A stretch of 64,000 bases of DNA. Origin: Neostapfia colusana (taxonomy: Eukaryota; Streptophyta; Magnoliopsida; Poales; Poaceae). A program made the translations under genes and the position numbers. Within the stretch, counting starts at the first letter, position 1, and each line of letters starts with the position of its first letter. Below, one piece after another: positions 31,998 to 43,393 of this stretch. A model generated the notes under the pieces. That model saw only the letters and a program-made list of their open reading frames with translations, was not told the DNA's origin and ran no database searches. The stretch covers positions 58,232,517 to 58,296,516 of the forward strand of contig JASWHV010000003.1 in assembly GCA_030760725.1 (NCBI GenBank), written 5' to 3'.

Positions 31998-34900
31998 TTA
32001 CCGGATATGCGACGTGAAAAAGTCGGGGTAGTTAGCGCGAAGGAACTCTTCGCTCTCCCATGTCGCTTCGTCCATGGAGTGATTACTCCATAGAACCTTA
32101 TAGAACCACAACGTTCGGTTGCGTATGGTTCGGGCCTTTTCATCAATAATCTGCACCGGTTCCTCCCGATAGGTGAGATCCGGTTGCAGTTCTTCAATAT
32201 CTTCCAGCTGAACGGTAGTTGATAGCTTAAGACACTTTCTCAGCTGGGCAATGTGAAAGACGTCGTGCACACCGGAAAGTGCTTCTGGTAATTTCAGCCG
32301 GTATGCTACCGATCCACATCTTTCGGTAATCTGGAATGGACCGATGAATCGGGGTGCCAACTTTCCTCTCACCCCAAATCTGTTTACGCCCTTCATTGGA
32401 GACACGCGTAGATATACGTGATCTCCAACTCCGAATTGTAATGGGCGCCTTCTCCGGTCCGCATACTGTTTCTGTCGGGATTGAGCGGCTTTTAGGTTCG
32501 CCCGAATCAGTCGAACCTTTTCTTCCGCGTTGTTGACAAGGTCAATCCCGAAGGTAACCCTTTCGCCAGAATCACACCAGTTTAATGGTGTGCGGCACTT
32601 CCTACCGTATAGCGCCTCGTAAGGTGCCATCTTGATGCTGGCTTGGTACCCATTATTGTACGAGAACTCGGCTAACGGCAAGTGATCATCCCAATTCTTG
32701 CCGTGGTTGATAGCGCAAGCTCTTAGCATGTCTTCTAAGATCTGATTTACCCGCTCCGTCTGTCCATCCGTCTGCGGGTGGTAGGCTGAACTACGGATCA
32801 GCTTCGTCCCCAATGCAGCGTGCAGCTGCTCCCAAAAACGGGACACAAATAAAGTGCCCCGATCCGATATGATGGTACGGGGTACGCCGTACAAGCATAG
32901 GATCCGTGAGATGTACAGTTCAGCGTACTTCTTGGCGTTGTAATTGGTGTTGAACGGGATGAAATGGGCAACTTTGGTGAGCCGATCGACGATCACCCAC
33001 ACAGAATCATGTTTCTGCAAGGTGGTGGGTAAACCGACGATGAAGTCCATGCTCACGTCCTCCCACTTCCAGGCAGGAATGCCCAGTGGTTGCAGCAGTC
33101 CGGGTTTCCGCATGTGGTCTGCCTTCACACTTCGACATGTATCACACTCGGACACGTATTTTGCAGTCTCTCGCTTCATCCGTGTCCACCAAAACTTGCT
33201 TCTGAGTTCTTGATACATCTTGTTGCTGCCGGGATGCATAGAAAATTTTGATAAGTGAGCCTCATCAAAAATTTTCTTCCGTAATTCCGGGTTACGGGGT
33301 ACGACGATCCGGTCCTTGAACCATAGGACGCCGTCTCCGTCCTTCCGGAAACATTTCAGCTCCCCACTGTCTACACGTCTCCGCAAATGTGACATGCCCT
33401 TGTCATTCTTCTGGGCTGCCGCTATCTCTTCACGGATGGTGGGGATCAAAGCTAAGTTGTAGAGAGCCCCGTGTGGAATCACATGTAGTGGTGGTCCGCT
33501 CTCTTCCAACGGTGTGATGGTCAGGTTGTTGACGTGTGACTTGCGGCTCTGCGCATCTGCCACTATGTTTGCCTTGCCCGGATGATAATGGATCTCTATT
33601 TCGTAATCCTTTATCAGTTCTAACCATCTTCGTTGCCTCATGTTCAGCTCTTTCTGAGTGAATATGTACTTGAGGCTTTTGTGGTCGGTATATAAATGTA
33701 CGAGGTTACCGAGTAGGTAGTGCCTCCACATTTTCAGTGCAAGTACCATGGCAGCGAGCTCCAAGTCGTGAGTTGGATAATTCTGCTCATGGTTTCTAAG
33801 CTTCCATGACCCATACGTGACCACTCTTCGGTCTTGCATCAGCACACATCCAAGCCCAATGCCAGATGCATCGCAGTACACATCGAACGGTTTTGTTGTG
33901 TCTGGCTGCGCCAAAACCGGTGCTGATGTCAGGTGCTTGACTAAAGCCTTGAACGCTGCTTCACATGCTGGACTCCAAACATATTTGGTAGCCTTCTTCA
34001 GCAGCTCTGTCATTGGCTTGGCAATCTTCGAGAAGTTCGGAATTAACCTCTGATAATATCCCGCGAGCCCGAGGAAACTCCGTACCTCGTGAACAGTTCT
34101 CGGGGATTTCCAATTCAGCACTTGAGTGATCTTGCTCGGGTCTACAGCGATACCCTCCGCTGAGATGATATGCCCGAGGAAAGGCACTTGTGATATCCAG
34201 AACTCGCATTTGCTGAATTTCGCGTATAGCTTGTGATCCCGCAGCCGTTGCAAGACTATACGCAGATGCTTCTTGTGATCTTCTTCCGACTTGGAATATA
34301 CCAGGATGTCATCGATGAAGACCACGACAAACTTATCCAGCTCCGGCATGAATACCGAGTTCATCAAGTACATGAAGTGAGCTGGAGCATTGGTGAGGCC
34401 GAAGGACATGACCAGGTACTCATAAAGTCCGTACCTCGTCGAGAAAGCCGTCTTCGGAATGTCCTCAGCCCTTATCTTAATCTGATGGTACCCGGATCTT
34501 AAATCCATCTTGGAAAAGATCTTTGCTTCGACCAACTGATCAAACAACATGTCAATCCGTGGCAACGGGTACTTGTTCTTGATGGTTACGGCATTTAATG
34601 GACGATAGTCCACGCAAAGCCGCAACGTCTCATCCTTCTTCTTGACAAATAATGCCGAACAGCCCCATGGCGAGGAGCTCGGCCTAATGAAACCCTTCTC
34701 CAGAAGGTCCATGAGCTGAGTCTTCAGTTCAGCCAACTCCTTGGGCGCCATCTTGTACGGCCTTCGGGATATTGGCATGGTTCCCGGTGCAAGTTCAATC
34801 TTGAACTCCACCTCTCTATCAGGTGGCATCCCTGGAAAATCATCCGGGAATACATCAGGGAACTCTCGGACTACTGAAATATCATCCAATCTGATAGTTG

Positions 34901-35537
34901 TGGCTTGATAGACACTTGGAAGTCTTATTTCTGGACTGTCCAGAAATAATGAGTGAGACCCGTGCACCTCTGAGTTTAAGTGCACGACTCGAAGGGCGGT
35001 GTCTAAAACAGCGCCGTGGCGGGTTAACCACGACATCCCTAGGATGACATCGACCTTCTGTCCCTCTAAGATAATGAGAGACGTGGGGTACACTCTACCC
35101 GCTAAGCATAATGGTGCTTTGGAAACCATTACGCTTGCTGAAATCTTCCCACCCGGTGAACAAATTAAATATGGACTATCGGTGGGTAGTATTGGCAAGC
35201 TGTGTTTAGCAATGAAAGCTTGGCTAATAAAATTATGCATGGTGCCCGAATCAAATAGTACTATAGCGGGATGCTGGTGGAGTTGGAACATACCCGCAAG
35301 GATTGGCTCGCCCTCCGGCACGTCCTCAATAGCAAGCTGGTGGACGGTGCCGGGCCTAGGGTTTGCCCGCGGCGCATTAGTAGGGTTCCGGGGTTGATTC
35401 CTCCCCGGAAACTGTGGTGCCACTCCGCCGCCTTGCCTCTCCGGGCAATTGCTTGCGAAGTGTCCTGGACGACCACACTTGTAACATGTGGCCGCTGCTG
35501 GTGTAGTGCTCGGGGGACGAAAGCCCGGCATGCGTTG
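31998..35537 (-). CDS. pol: Gypsy (Tekay-type) nucleocapsid-pol polyprotein, element G
   Basis: About 1179 codons after the amber codon. In order: CCHC zinc knuckle CYKCGRPGHFASNC (about residues 16-29 from the first Met); protease VLFDSGTMHNFIS near residue 92; reverse transcriptase with LRLCVDYRPLNAVT and catalytic FIDDILVYSKS near 405; RNase H (DVYCDASGIGLGCVL, about 550-660); integrase H2C2 (HPGSNKMY ... CDTCRSVK) and core D,D,E (DFIVGLP, IISDRGT, HPQTDGQTERVNQ); then a GPY/F-like segment and a chromodomain-like end (WFYKVLWSNHSMDEATWE, about 1145-1165). The order RT-RH-INT plus chromodomain defines a chromovirus. It is in the same frame as the upstream Gag, separated by TAG at 35538-35540. 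All catalytic residues are present. Confidence 0.93.
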   Translation of the reverse strand, partial: QRMPGFRPPSTTPAAATCYKCGRPGHFASNCPERQGGGVAPQFPGRNQPRNPTNAPRANPRPGTVHQLAIEDVPEGEPILAGMFQLHQHPAIVLFDSGTMHNFISQAFIAKHSLPILPTDSPYLICSPGGKISASVMVSKAPLCLAGRVYPTSLIILEGQKVDVILGMSWLTRHGAVLDTALRVVHLNSEVHGSHSLFLDSPEIRLPSVYQATTIRLDDISVVREFPDVFPDDFPGMPPDREVEFKIELAPGTMPISRRPYKMAPKELAELKTQLMDLLEKGFIRPSSSPWGCSALFVKKKDETLRLCVDYRPLNAVTIKNKYPLPRIDMLFDQLVEAKIFSKMDLRSGYHQIKIRAEDIPKTAFSTRYGLYEYLVMSFGLTNAPAHFMYLMNSVFMPELDKFVVVFIDDILVYSKSEEDHKKHLRIVLQRLRDHKLYAKFSKCEFWISQVPFLGHIISAEGIAVDPSKITQVLNWKSPRTVHEVRSFLGLAGYYQRLIPNFSKIAKPMTELLKKATKYVWSPACEAAFKALVKHLTSAPVLAQPDTTKPFDVYCDASGIGLGCVLMQDRRVVTYGSWKLRNHEQNYPTHDLELAAMVLALKMWRHYLLGNLVHLYTDHKSLKYIFTQKELNMRQRRWLELIKDYEIEIHYHPGKANIVADAQSRKSHVNNLTITPLEESGPPLHVIPHGALYNLALIPTIREEIAAAQKNDKGMSHLRRRVDSGELKCFRKDGDGVLWFKDRIVVPRNPELRKKIFDEAHLSKFSMHPGSNKMYQELRSKFWWTRMKRETAKYVSECDTCRSVKADHMRKPGLLQPLGIPAWKWEDVSMDFIVGLPTTLQKHDSVWVIVDRLTKVAHFIPFNTNYNAKKYAELYISRILCLYGVPRTIISDRGTLFVSRFWEQLHAALGTKLIRSSAYHPQTDGQTERVNQILEDMLRACAINHGKNWDDHLPLAEFSYNNGYQASIKMAPYEALYGRKCRTPLNWCDSGERVTFGIDLVNNAEEKVRLIRANLKAAQSRQKQYADRRRRPLQFGVGDHVYLRVSPMKGVNRFGVRGKLAPRFIGPFQITERCGSVAYRLKLPEALSGVHDVFHIAQLRKCLKLSTTVQLEDIEELQPDLTYREEPVQIIDEKARTIRNRTLWFYKVLWSNHSMDEATWESEEFLRANYPDFFTSHIR

Positions 35538-36557
35538 CTAAGGTGCATACGCACGCGGCATCGCCCGCTGCTGCTGTTGTTGCGGAGGTGGTACTGGCAG
35601 TGCCGGCCTGAATGCCGGTGAAGAGTACGGCCGACTGCGGAACGGCATCGACCGCTGTGGTGGCTGCCAGCGTGGTCCTGATGGTGGGCGATTCACCATC
35701 CGAAACTTCTGAGAAGGACCACCTCCTTCTCCGCTGCTTTGTGGCGCGCTTCGCTTCCTCTCCGCCGCCGCTAACTCCTTACCGGAGTCCTCCTGAACAA
35801 TCGCAGCATCAATGATGTCGTTGAGGCTGCCGCGATTGAACATCGCCAACTTGTCCTTCAGGAGCGGGTTAAGCCCCTGGTAAAAGTGGTCTCGCCGCTT
35901 CTCGTCGGTATCAGCATGATACGACGCATAAAGTGCGAGATCGTTGAAGGCCCTGGAGTATTCCAGCGCGTTCCGGCTCCCTTGTTGCAGGTGTAAGAAC
36001 TCCTGCGTCTTTCTCTTCATCAAACCTGGCGGTATATGATAGGCCCTGAAGGCCGTCCGAAACTCTGTCCAGGTCATCACTCGGTCGGTGGGCTGTGAAG
36101 CACAGAAGTTGGCCCACCACGCGCTAGCGGATCCTTGGAGCTGCTGGACCACGAACTGAGTCTTGCGCTGCTCGCTTATCTGGAGCAGTCCGAACTTCAT
36201 CTCTATTGCGCGGAGCCAGTTGTCCGCGTCAAGAGGTTCATCCGCCCTTGAGAATACAGGGGGATGAGTCGCCAGGAAGTCGGAGTAGGAGCTCTGTTGA
36301 CACTCCTCACGATATTGACGTCTCTCTGGGCGAGACGTATTAGCAATAAGCGTTTGCAGCAACTCCGTGTGCTGCTGATGTGAACCTGCCATTGCCGCGA
36401 CGATGTCGGCCAGTGTAACCGTTGGCAGTGGCGGTGGCGGTGTTTGCTGTTGCTGTTGCTGCTGCTGTTGTCCCGAGGAGTCCTCGGGAGGCTGTTGGGA
36501 GGTCTCTCCCCCTTGGCTAGTACCCCCAACATCAGGGTTGGCACGAGTACGCGTCAT
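35538..36557 (-). CDS. gag: Gypsy Gag (capsid part), element G
   Basis: About 339 codons from ATG at 36557 (MTRTRANPDVGG). The open frame extends further upstream, but this Met is preceded by an acceptor-like GGAATTTCAG and starts the Gag-like sequence. A Gln-run (nine Q) and Pro-run precede a typical Retrotrans_gag domain (about residues 95-240, with DADNWLRAIEMKF, WWANF, FRTAFRAYHIP, YSRAFNDLALYA). A basic Arg/Pro/Gln-rich tail follows. The frame ends in TAG. The next codons continue in the same frame into the zinc knuckle and pol. Chromovirus gag and pol are normally one frame, so the TAG probably replaces a CAG (Gln). Confidence 0.9.
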   Translation of the reverse strand: MTRTRANPDVGGTSQGGETSQQPPEDSSGQQQQQQQQQTPPPPLPTVTLADIVAAMAGSHQQHTELLQTLIANTSRPERRQYREECQQSSYSDFLATHPPVFSRADEPLDADNWLRAIEMKFGLLQISEQRKTQFVVQQLQGSASAWWANFCASQPTDRVMTWTEFRTAFRAYHIPPGLMKRKTQEFLHLQQGSRNALEYSRAFNDLALYASYHADTDEKRRDHFYQGLNPLLKDKLAMFNRGSLNDIIDAAIVQEDSGKELAAAERKRSAPQSSGEGGGPSQKFRMVNRPPSGPRWQPPQRSMPFRSRPYSSPAFRPALPVPPPQQQQQRAMPRAYAP

Positions 36558-36829
36558 TCTGAAATTCCAAACAGCAGCGATTAGCACATGTCTTTCTTTG
36601 AATTCCATATGCAACAGTAGGTATTGAAGTGACACATGATTAATTTGCACAACATTCACATATATTGATAAAGCATAAACTTTATACAAGATACATTATT
36701 CTCGGGTCTCCGAGAAGTCGTGCTCATGTCGTCACTACCTATACATACGTTACTGTCTACACGACATGTCACCGATTACAAAATTTGGGCTACACTACCC
36801 TGGCTGCCCTACATGGCAACTGTAACCCC

Positions 36830-37774
36830 CTACTCGGAGTAGAACTCGACCTCCTGTGGGTCGTCCTCCTCCGGTACCTCTGCTGGTGGCTCTGGATCTA
36901 CCACCTCTTCTCCCATCCCGGGTTCTCCCATTGCTGGAAGACCCAAGACCACCGGTATGCCCAATACCGGAGGTACGAGGTCCTGCAAAGCATGCACCTC
37001 GTCCATGGCTTGGTTGTAATCTTCTTCCCAGCCTTGCCCTTCCTCAATAGAGTCGTCCCGCTCTTGAGTAAGTTCCTCGTTCTGCTGGGTCAGATTCTGT
37101 ACCAGTTCTTGCAATGCCGCGATGTCGACACGGCTTTTTCTCTTCGCCTTCTTCAGACGATGCAACTGATTGTGTTGTTCATTCAGTCGCTTGATCGTCG
37201 GAAGGAGCACATTGCGGAGTGCGCTGTGAGCACTCTCGAAGTGGTCTCCACGGCTCGTGCTCTCCTTGAGCTTTGTGGCGAGATGCTCTGTATGAACAGC
37301 TTGGCTGTCCATCACGGCATTTCCCGCTCTCGTCTGGAGGCTAAGGTTTGCCTCCGCGGGGTTGTACCTTGGGCAACTCGGGTCCGTTGCCTCCAGGTAC
37401 CTCTATTCCCACACATACTGAGCCCGTCCCTCCACCGGAACGAGCGTGTATGGAGTGCCCTCCATAGCCTGCACGTGTAGTTGGCAAAAACGTGACATGG
37501 TGTCACGGGCTGCCACTTCCCACATCCCTTCCGGTTGTCTTCCTCTCACCGTGACGGTGAACGGCACCCAACCAGGTGGCGTAGGTCCTGCAGGAACTTC
37601 AACATGGATTGCCCATGTCTTTTTCCCCTCTTCGCCTTCTTCCTTGGCGAAGTACTGCGGCATCTGGTTGTACCCGAAATATTGGAGCATTTGCAACAAT
37701 GCTTCCGGGTAGCCGCTACGATGAGAAAAGTGGGAAACCACCCACCCGTTCTCCAACTGTTTATCTGCTGTCAT
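36830..37774 (-). CDS. Extra ORF upstream of gag (orf0-like), element G, one in-frame TAG
   Basis: Two open stretches in the same frame (37774-37403 and 37402-36830) are separated only by TAG at 37403-37405. Together they span 314 codons. The first part contains a compact, mixed alpha/beta-looking region (WAIHVEVPAGPTPPGWVPF, MWEVAARDTM). The second has a coiled-coil-like segment (LQELVQNLTQQNEELTQERD, at about residues 215-235) and an acidic/proline tail. I do not recognise a domain. Extra ORFs upstream of gag have been described for some rice Tekay-like elements (orf0 of the RIRE3/RIRE8 type, from memory). The ATG directly follows a strong acceptor (ATATTTTTACAG), so it may be expressed by splicing. 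Confidence 0.6.
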
Positions 37775-39255
37775 CTGTAAAAATATATTTGAGAAATGTC
37801 AAATATTTATTTAAACATTAAACCACTGAGTTATAACATAAAACATGTCATTGAACCCATAAAACTTGGAAACACAGTTCAAATTTTAAACAAATTTGAC
37901 TGCTGATCTGCTGTTCCCATGACAGCACTGACCAGTTTCCATTTCAACCTGATTTAGGCCATGTCAAAAGCAAAACTAGTTCTGGAGCTCAACATCAAAG
38001 TTAAATCTAACTTCAATAGATTTCCAGAAAGTATTTGATTGGCCTAAGATCTGTCCTGGTTCAAAAGTTATGAGATGCCAAAGTTAACAGAATTTCTGGA
38101 GAAATCTGGACAGCACCTCCCTGCTTTAGGTACTGATTTGATCCTAGAGTCCCAGTTAATTCTGTTCTTAATCTGACAAAACTTTCTGTTACAAAGTTGT
38201 AACCCATCTCATAAGCTTTCCAGAACTACCTCATTTGCTATTTTTGGATTTTTATGCAGGAAGGTATACTCAATTTACAGAGAGTTTACAGAGAGTCTTT
38301 ACTCTGTCCTGTTTTCTGGACAGTTTCGACTCTACTGCATTTTTCGATTCGTTAAGGGATGAAACACCTCTGGACTTCAACAGAAAAGTTGTAAAGCTCT
38401 TCCAAAGATTTCCAGAAATGTATCATATGACTCCAACCTCGAAAGAACTCAACCTCTAACCTCTGATTAACTTCAGCCTTGATTCAGCTGAACACAGAGT
38501 GCTCTGTCCTTAACAACCTATAAGTTGCAAACTTGTTAACTTTGAATATCCTGTTCAAGGGAAGGAGTTACATTAAGTTTTACTACTTTGGATCAAAACC
38601 TTCAAGTTTTAAATGAATTTGTTCATTTAATGGGGTGTGACGTCGATGCGTCACCAGATCATGTCGGTTCTACGTCCTCACAAAGAAAATCCTATACCGG
38701 ACTTAGCCAGCTTCGTTATTTCAGTGGCACTAAACATCACTCGCACATGGATGCTACACGTCTACCGTTTCGTGGTCAGGCTACCTGCAGAAACTCAAAC
38801 AATCATCAGACTCGGCTGCACACCGAGCCCGGAATCCATACAGTTCGTACACCCGGCCGTCATCACTCGCCCGGATGTTCTCAATGCAAACACGCCTTGA
38901 GTTACGTGTTCACGTTTCAGACCATGTGACGGGGTCTCCCAAGTTGCACCACGCACGCCAGGGACATACGTTGCTTGAATACCCCAAACGACATGAAGAG
39001 TCGTAGAGGATACCAAAGCGGGTCGGGTTACCTGCCACCCGTGGGGCTCCACCCTTCAGCTTGTGCTCACTGGTGGACAGCGCTTACGTGCACCCCCCAA
39101 GACATGAACGTCCCGAGATGCACGATTTTCTGACATAATTAAATAGGTTAATATGCCACTTTCTATACACTAATAACATCCTTATACGGGCTACTAACTC
39201 GTTCCTCACTGGATTTTTGAAAAAGATGACCTTTGTAGTGCGTTAAACCTCAAGC
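37775..39255. other. Long 5' untranslated region (element G)
   Basis: About 1.5 kb between the primer site and the extra ORF, with no supported coding frame on the minus strand. AT-rich at 37800-38600. GC-balanced at 38620-39120. Acceptor-like sequences end the region at 37775. Confidence 0.6.
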
Positions 39256-39270
39256 GAGCTCTGATACCAA
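39256..39270 (-). other. Primer-binding site (initiator Met tRNA), element G
   Basis: Minus strand TTGGTATCAGAGCTC, three bases (GCG) after the LTR end GTGTCA. Confidence 0.92.
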
Positions 39271-39273
39271 CGC

Positions 39274-42200
39274 TGACACGACCCCAAGGTCCTGTCGAGC
39301 CAGGATCACACTGAGGGGTGCTGCGTTGCACAGCATCGGATAACACACGTCAAAGGTACAAAGCGGAAGCAAAATTTTATTACATAAACAAGTTTATGAA
39401 CATGTTTACATCAAAATAAGTCTAGTCTACACTCACGGGCGTAGACTACGCATCAAGTCCACGTTCAGCCCTTGAACGTGTCCTTGCTAGCACACACGCA
39501 CACTAACTCTGCGGCGTGCACGACTCCCACTCGACGGGGTTCCCCTCCTTGGGTTCCGTCTCCTCTTCGGGAGTCCCTTCCTCATAGAACCCTGCAAAAG
39601 CTTCAAACACAAGCAGTGAGCACGAAGGCTCAGCAAGTCTGACCCGTCTCACCTAAACATGGAACTTCTACATGAGGGGTAATGGGTTACATGAGGTAAA
39701 AAAATCATTTGCAAGGACTCGCCTAATTAGTAGATCCTTATTTTCAGGTTTTAGCAGCAGGTTATGGAGAACCTTACGCTAAGGCACATGAGAGAGCCGC
39801 AATCAAACAAGAAACGCATTTCTCTCATGTACTTTGCCCAAAGTTGAAAAGAACTTTAGTTAGCTCTAAACTACAACAAACCATTAACAAGCAAAGTCCA
39901 TCTTTCAATCAGCAGCATTTTAACATGTAACTAGCCTGTTCTTTCTATGTCACGGTACAGTGAACAAGTGGTACTCACTGACCGCGAGGGACGGTGATTA
40001 TAATCGATTTACACCTGCAGGGTTACCCGAACAACCCGTCACGTACGCCCGTACTCGATGTTGCCTACAACAACCATCACGGACGCCGTACGCAACCACC
40101 TTTCACCCGTCAGCCAAATATTGAACCGGTCCCATCGTCCCGAGCAAGAGGTCTCTGCACGCGCATCTTAGTGCCGCCAGCCGATTTACACCTCGAGCTC
40201 TCAACCTACCCTCTGAACGACGGACAATGGCTCAATACCCAGCTACCCGAGTTACATCGGTTTCCCGGTTCCCATATAGCCGGTAGGTCTTCGGTACTGT
40301 TCTAGCTTGTTCAACAGGCCCGCACACGGCTCGGTCCTCAATCGACACAAGCGGAGCTACAGAATACAGGCCCCAAAGTCCTGCTGCCCTTACCCTCCGC
40401 TTGGTCTCATTTTCTTGCCATATGTTTCATGTGCTATCACTACCCGAGTCGAGTGCCTCTAGCCTATGCTCGCGAGTAGTTCCAACTACTGGACTTGTAC
40501 CGAATCCTACTCTACCATAGCAATGCAGTGCTAACGAGGTTTTGCAATCCTAAACCCAACCCATGGTTTTCTTGGCTATGCAGTTGGGTTTCCAATCAAG
40601 ACTCTAATGCAAAGAATCACAACAGTATTCAAAGATGTACTCAAAACAATAAACATTTGTAAAAAGGTTAATGCAAACCGGAGCTTGCCTTGCTGCCCTT
40701 GGTTGTAGGCTAGCTGTTCCTCTGGAGTAACGAAGTCTAGGACTTCGGGTTCCTCCTCGACCTTAGCGACTACATGATATACAAATATATGTATTAATTT
40801 AAATGCATTTGATTGAATTTAAATTTGTGAAGTCTATAACCCTCACTAGACAGACCCAATGACTATGAAACTTTTACTGGGGCTTGGTTACAACCTAAAC
40901 AGAGATTTGGTCAAGTTTTAGTTGCAGCAAAGCACATTTGAGCCCTCCACAATTAATTATGTCCTTGACCTTAATTGAAGGCTCTTAGGGTGTTCTAAGG
41001 ATTTTCATGAAACAAACTATGACTTTCTGAAAACTAGATTTTCAGAGGATTCTAATGGAGTTGGTCTCACTTAATTTGAAGGTTCCTAGCTAAAGGTATG
41101 AGCTAAACAATTTCAGAGAAAATTCTGAAAATGTTTCTGAACATTTTCTATTTTCTCTGGAACAGTTCCACTAATCACACCATTAGGTGGATCAAATGAG
41201 CTCCAATGGGTCTGAAATTTTTATGGTAGTTCAGGATATTTTGGTGAACATCCCAGCGAAATTTCAGGATTTTCCTCCAAAGGATTCCCTAGTTAAAATT
41301 CCAAACAGTTTAAATTTTGAGGAATTAATTCTGGAGAATTAATGATTTTCATGAAGTGAAACTTGATTTGCTGGGAAGTTCTCAGAGAGCTGAATCCAGC
41401 AAAATTTGGTTCACTCGATTTGGAGCTTTCTAGCCAAAGTTATGAGGATATGAAGTTTGGAAGAATTCTGAAAATCGGGGAAAAAGTTTAAACTCTTGGG
41501 GGCCCGCGGGGACACGTGTCGAGCACGGAGGTGTCCGGCACACCGGAGCTCACAGGGTATTTGCGCGCCAGCACAGCCGATCCCCGGCCACACCCGATCC
41601 CGATTTTAATTATTCAGCCGCTGACACGTGGGCCAGCCGGCTTCGTCTTCCTCCCGCCGTTCTCTCGCGCCCGCGCCGCCGACCTCGCCGGAGCAGACTC
41701 GGAGCTCGCCGGCTCGCTGCTGCCGGACCTCCCATGGTCTGAAACTCGCCGCCAGGGGGGTTGTCGACGTCGAGGAACACGTCGGTGGTGTCAGTCGGGC
41801 TGGGGTGACCGGAAATAGCTCGGCGACGTGCTGCAGCCTCGGTTGAGGCTCGGCGCCGTCGACCGTGGGTTTTAACCCGCCAACACCTCGAACAAACGGT
41901 CCTATAGCATCAGTGTACCTCTAGGAAGCTCGACAAGGTGTCAAAAGGGTTCAGGGATGGCGGCATGTCGGTCGGCACCGTGTGACCGATCGTGCCCGCC
42001 ATGACCGCCCTCGATTGAGCTCGAAATTCGTAACTCCTAGACAGTTTCACGCCACGGATGCAGAAAAGAACTTGATCGCCGGCTAGTCCAGCGTCTATGT
42101 GCAAGATTTGATGACCTCCGGAAGATCATAGAGCGAGAATTTAAAGAAACCGTACCGGAAGCTCGGTTTATGGTCGCCGGAGCAAAAACTGAGAATTCGC

Positions 42201-43358
42201 CGGCGAGAGTTCACGGCGTGGCTTGAGCTTCAGGTGGAAGCAGCGTGGAGTCCGTGCGCTCCTGTTGCCGCCCTTGCTCGGCCGTGGAAGTGGCTGTAGT
42301 GTGCTGCCCACGTGAGACCGATCGCCGTCCTTCAGCTAAACTGCGGCGGTCGTCGTTGATCACGGGAACAGGGGCCGAAATCCGGTGGTTCAGGCGTTGG
42401 GAAGGTGGTGCTCGAGCTCAGGATGTTGCCTGGCAGCTCGGAGAGGCGAGGACACGATTGTTTGCTGTGTTTTCCCGATCGACCGAGAGCTCGGGAAGAA
42501 AAGGAATGGTGCCACCCAGTGTCGCTCACGGGGATAAGAAGGCACCCGGTCTTCACCCCGTTGAGGCGGTGACAGTCGCGTGGGGGCGCGAGCAGGCCGC
42601 CTGAGCGCCAGCGCGCGTAGAGGGGAAGCAGCTGGTGGCGCCGGTGGCTGCTCGGTGGCACAGCCGACAGCTGCTCGGTGGAATTTCCCACCGAGGCTGT
42701 GACTTTGGGTGCAGGTTTGGCCTCCTCCTCTCTATGACATGTGGGTCCCACCCGGGGTTTTAACCTCTGAAATTTACTCCTAATCACTGTTGTAAACAGT
42801 GAGCCCCATAATACCCCTGGTGATTCAAATTATTCACCCATGAGCCATTTGAATTGATTAGAATTCAAATTGGGTTTGATTTGAATGAATTTCAGCACAA
42901 GTTTAGTTTTGAATTCAAATAAAGTTTGAATTTGCCCCACTTAGCTCATGTCAAGATCAACTCCAAATGGAGTGAAAATTGGGGTGTGAGCTCACAAAAA
43001 TGTGCTGAGTAAGAATATGCCTCCCACTTTTAAATTCATGGGATAAAAACAGTTTGAATTTGAATATGGTTTCAAACTGCCCTCTTTCTAACTATACCCA
43101 AAATGACCTCAAAAAGGTTTTGAATTTGGGTGAAACTTGGCATGGACATCCTTAGCAAAGTGTAGGAGTTTTCATATGTCCAGCCCACCTATATCACATG
43201 TGGGAAATACCACTTTTGCAATATGTGAGTTTGTTCTCTAATGAGCATGTTGATGGTGGTTACTTGCTCTTCATTTGTTTTCATCATCTTTCCTCAAATG
43301 AGGTGTGTGGTGTGGTGATGAACACTTCAAATGTGTGTCAAAAACTTAGGCCCTTACA
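39274..43358 (-). repeat. 5' LTR of element G
   Basis: 4085 bp, near-identical partner of 27843-31928. It is flanked on the right by the target duplication. Confidence 0.93.
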
Positions 43359-43363
43359 ACACG
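43359..43363. repeat. Target-site duplication of element G, right copy (ACACG)
   Basis: Identical to 27838-27842. It lies between the LTR end and the resumed LTR of element E. Confidence 0.93.
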
Positions 43364-43393
43364 CGGGGGTACCCGGTCTTGAGGGTACCGACA
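43364..43393 (-). repeat. 5' LTR of element E, outer 30 bp
   Basis: CGGGGGTACCCGGTC...GGTACCGACA matches the outer ends of the related LTRs F (reverse complement of 54603 onward) and H (59425-59450), and completes the LTR split by G. Confidence 0.88.

Larger units (their letters stand above)
27843..43358 (-). mobile_element. Complete Tekay-type chromovirus (Ty3/Gypsy) G
   Basis: 15,516 bp with two LTRs of about 4.09 kb, a 5-bp target duplication (ACACG), an initiator-Met primer site, an extra ORF upstream of gag, gag-pol with a C-terminal chromodomain-like segment, and a polypurine tract. Orientation is minus. Very long LTRs and a chromodomain fit the Tekay/Del clade. The only coding defects I see are two in-frame TAG codons. 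Confidence 0.93.
22258..43393 (-). mobile_element. Tat-lineage Gypsy retrotransposon E, split by nested insertions
   Basis: The outermost layer of the stack. Its 5' LTR (26594-27842 plus 43364-43393) is split by element G. The internal region reads gag, protease, RT, RNase H, a second plant-type RNase H, then integrase, where element D interrupts at 22257. The second RNase H after RT-RH marks the Tat lineage. The coding region has several frameshifts. The 3' part lies outside the window. Confidence 0.82.
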
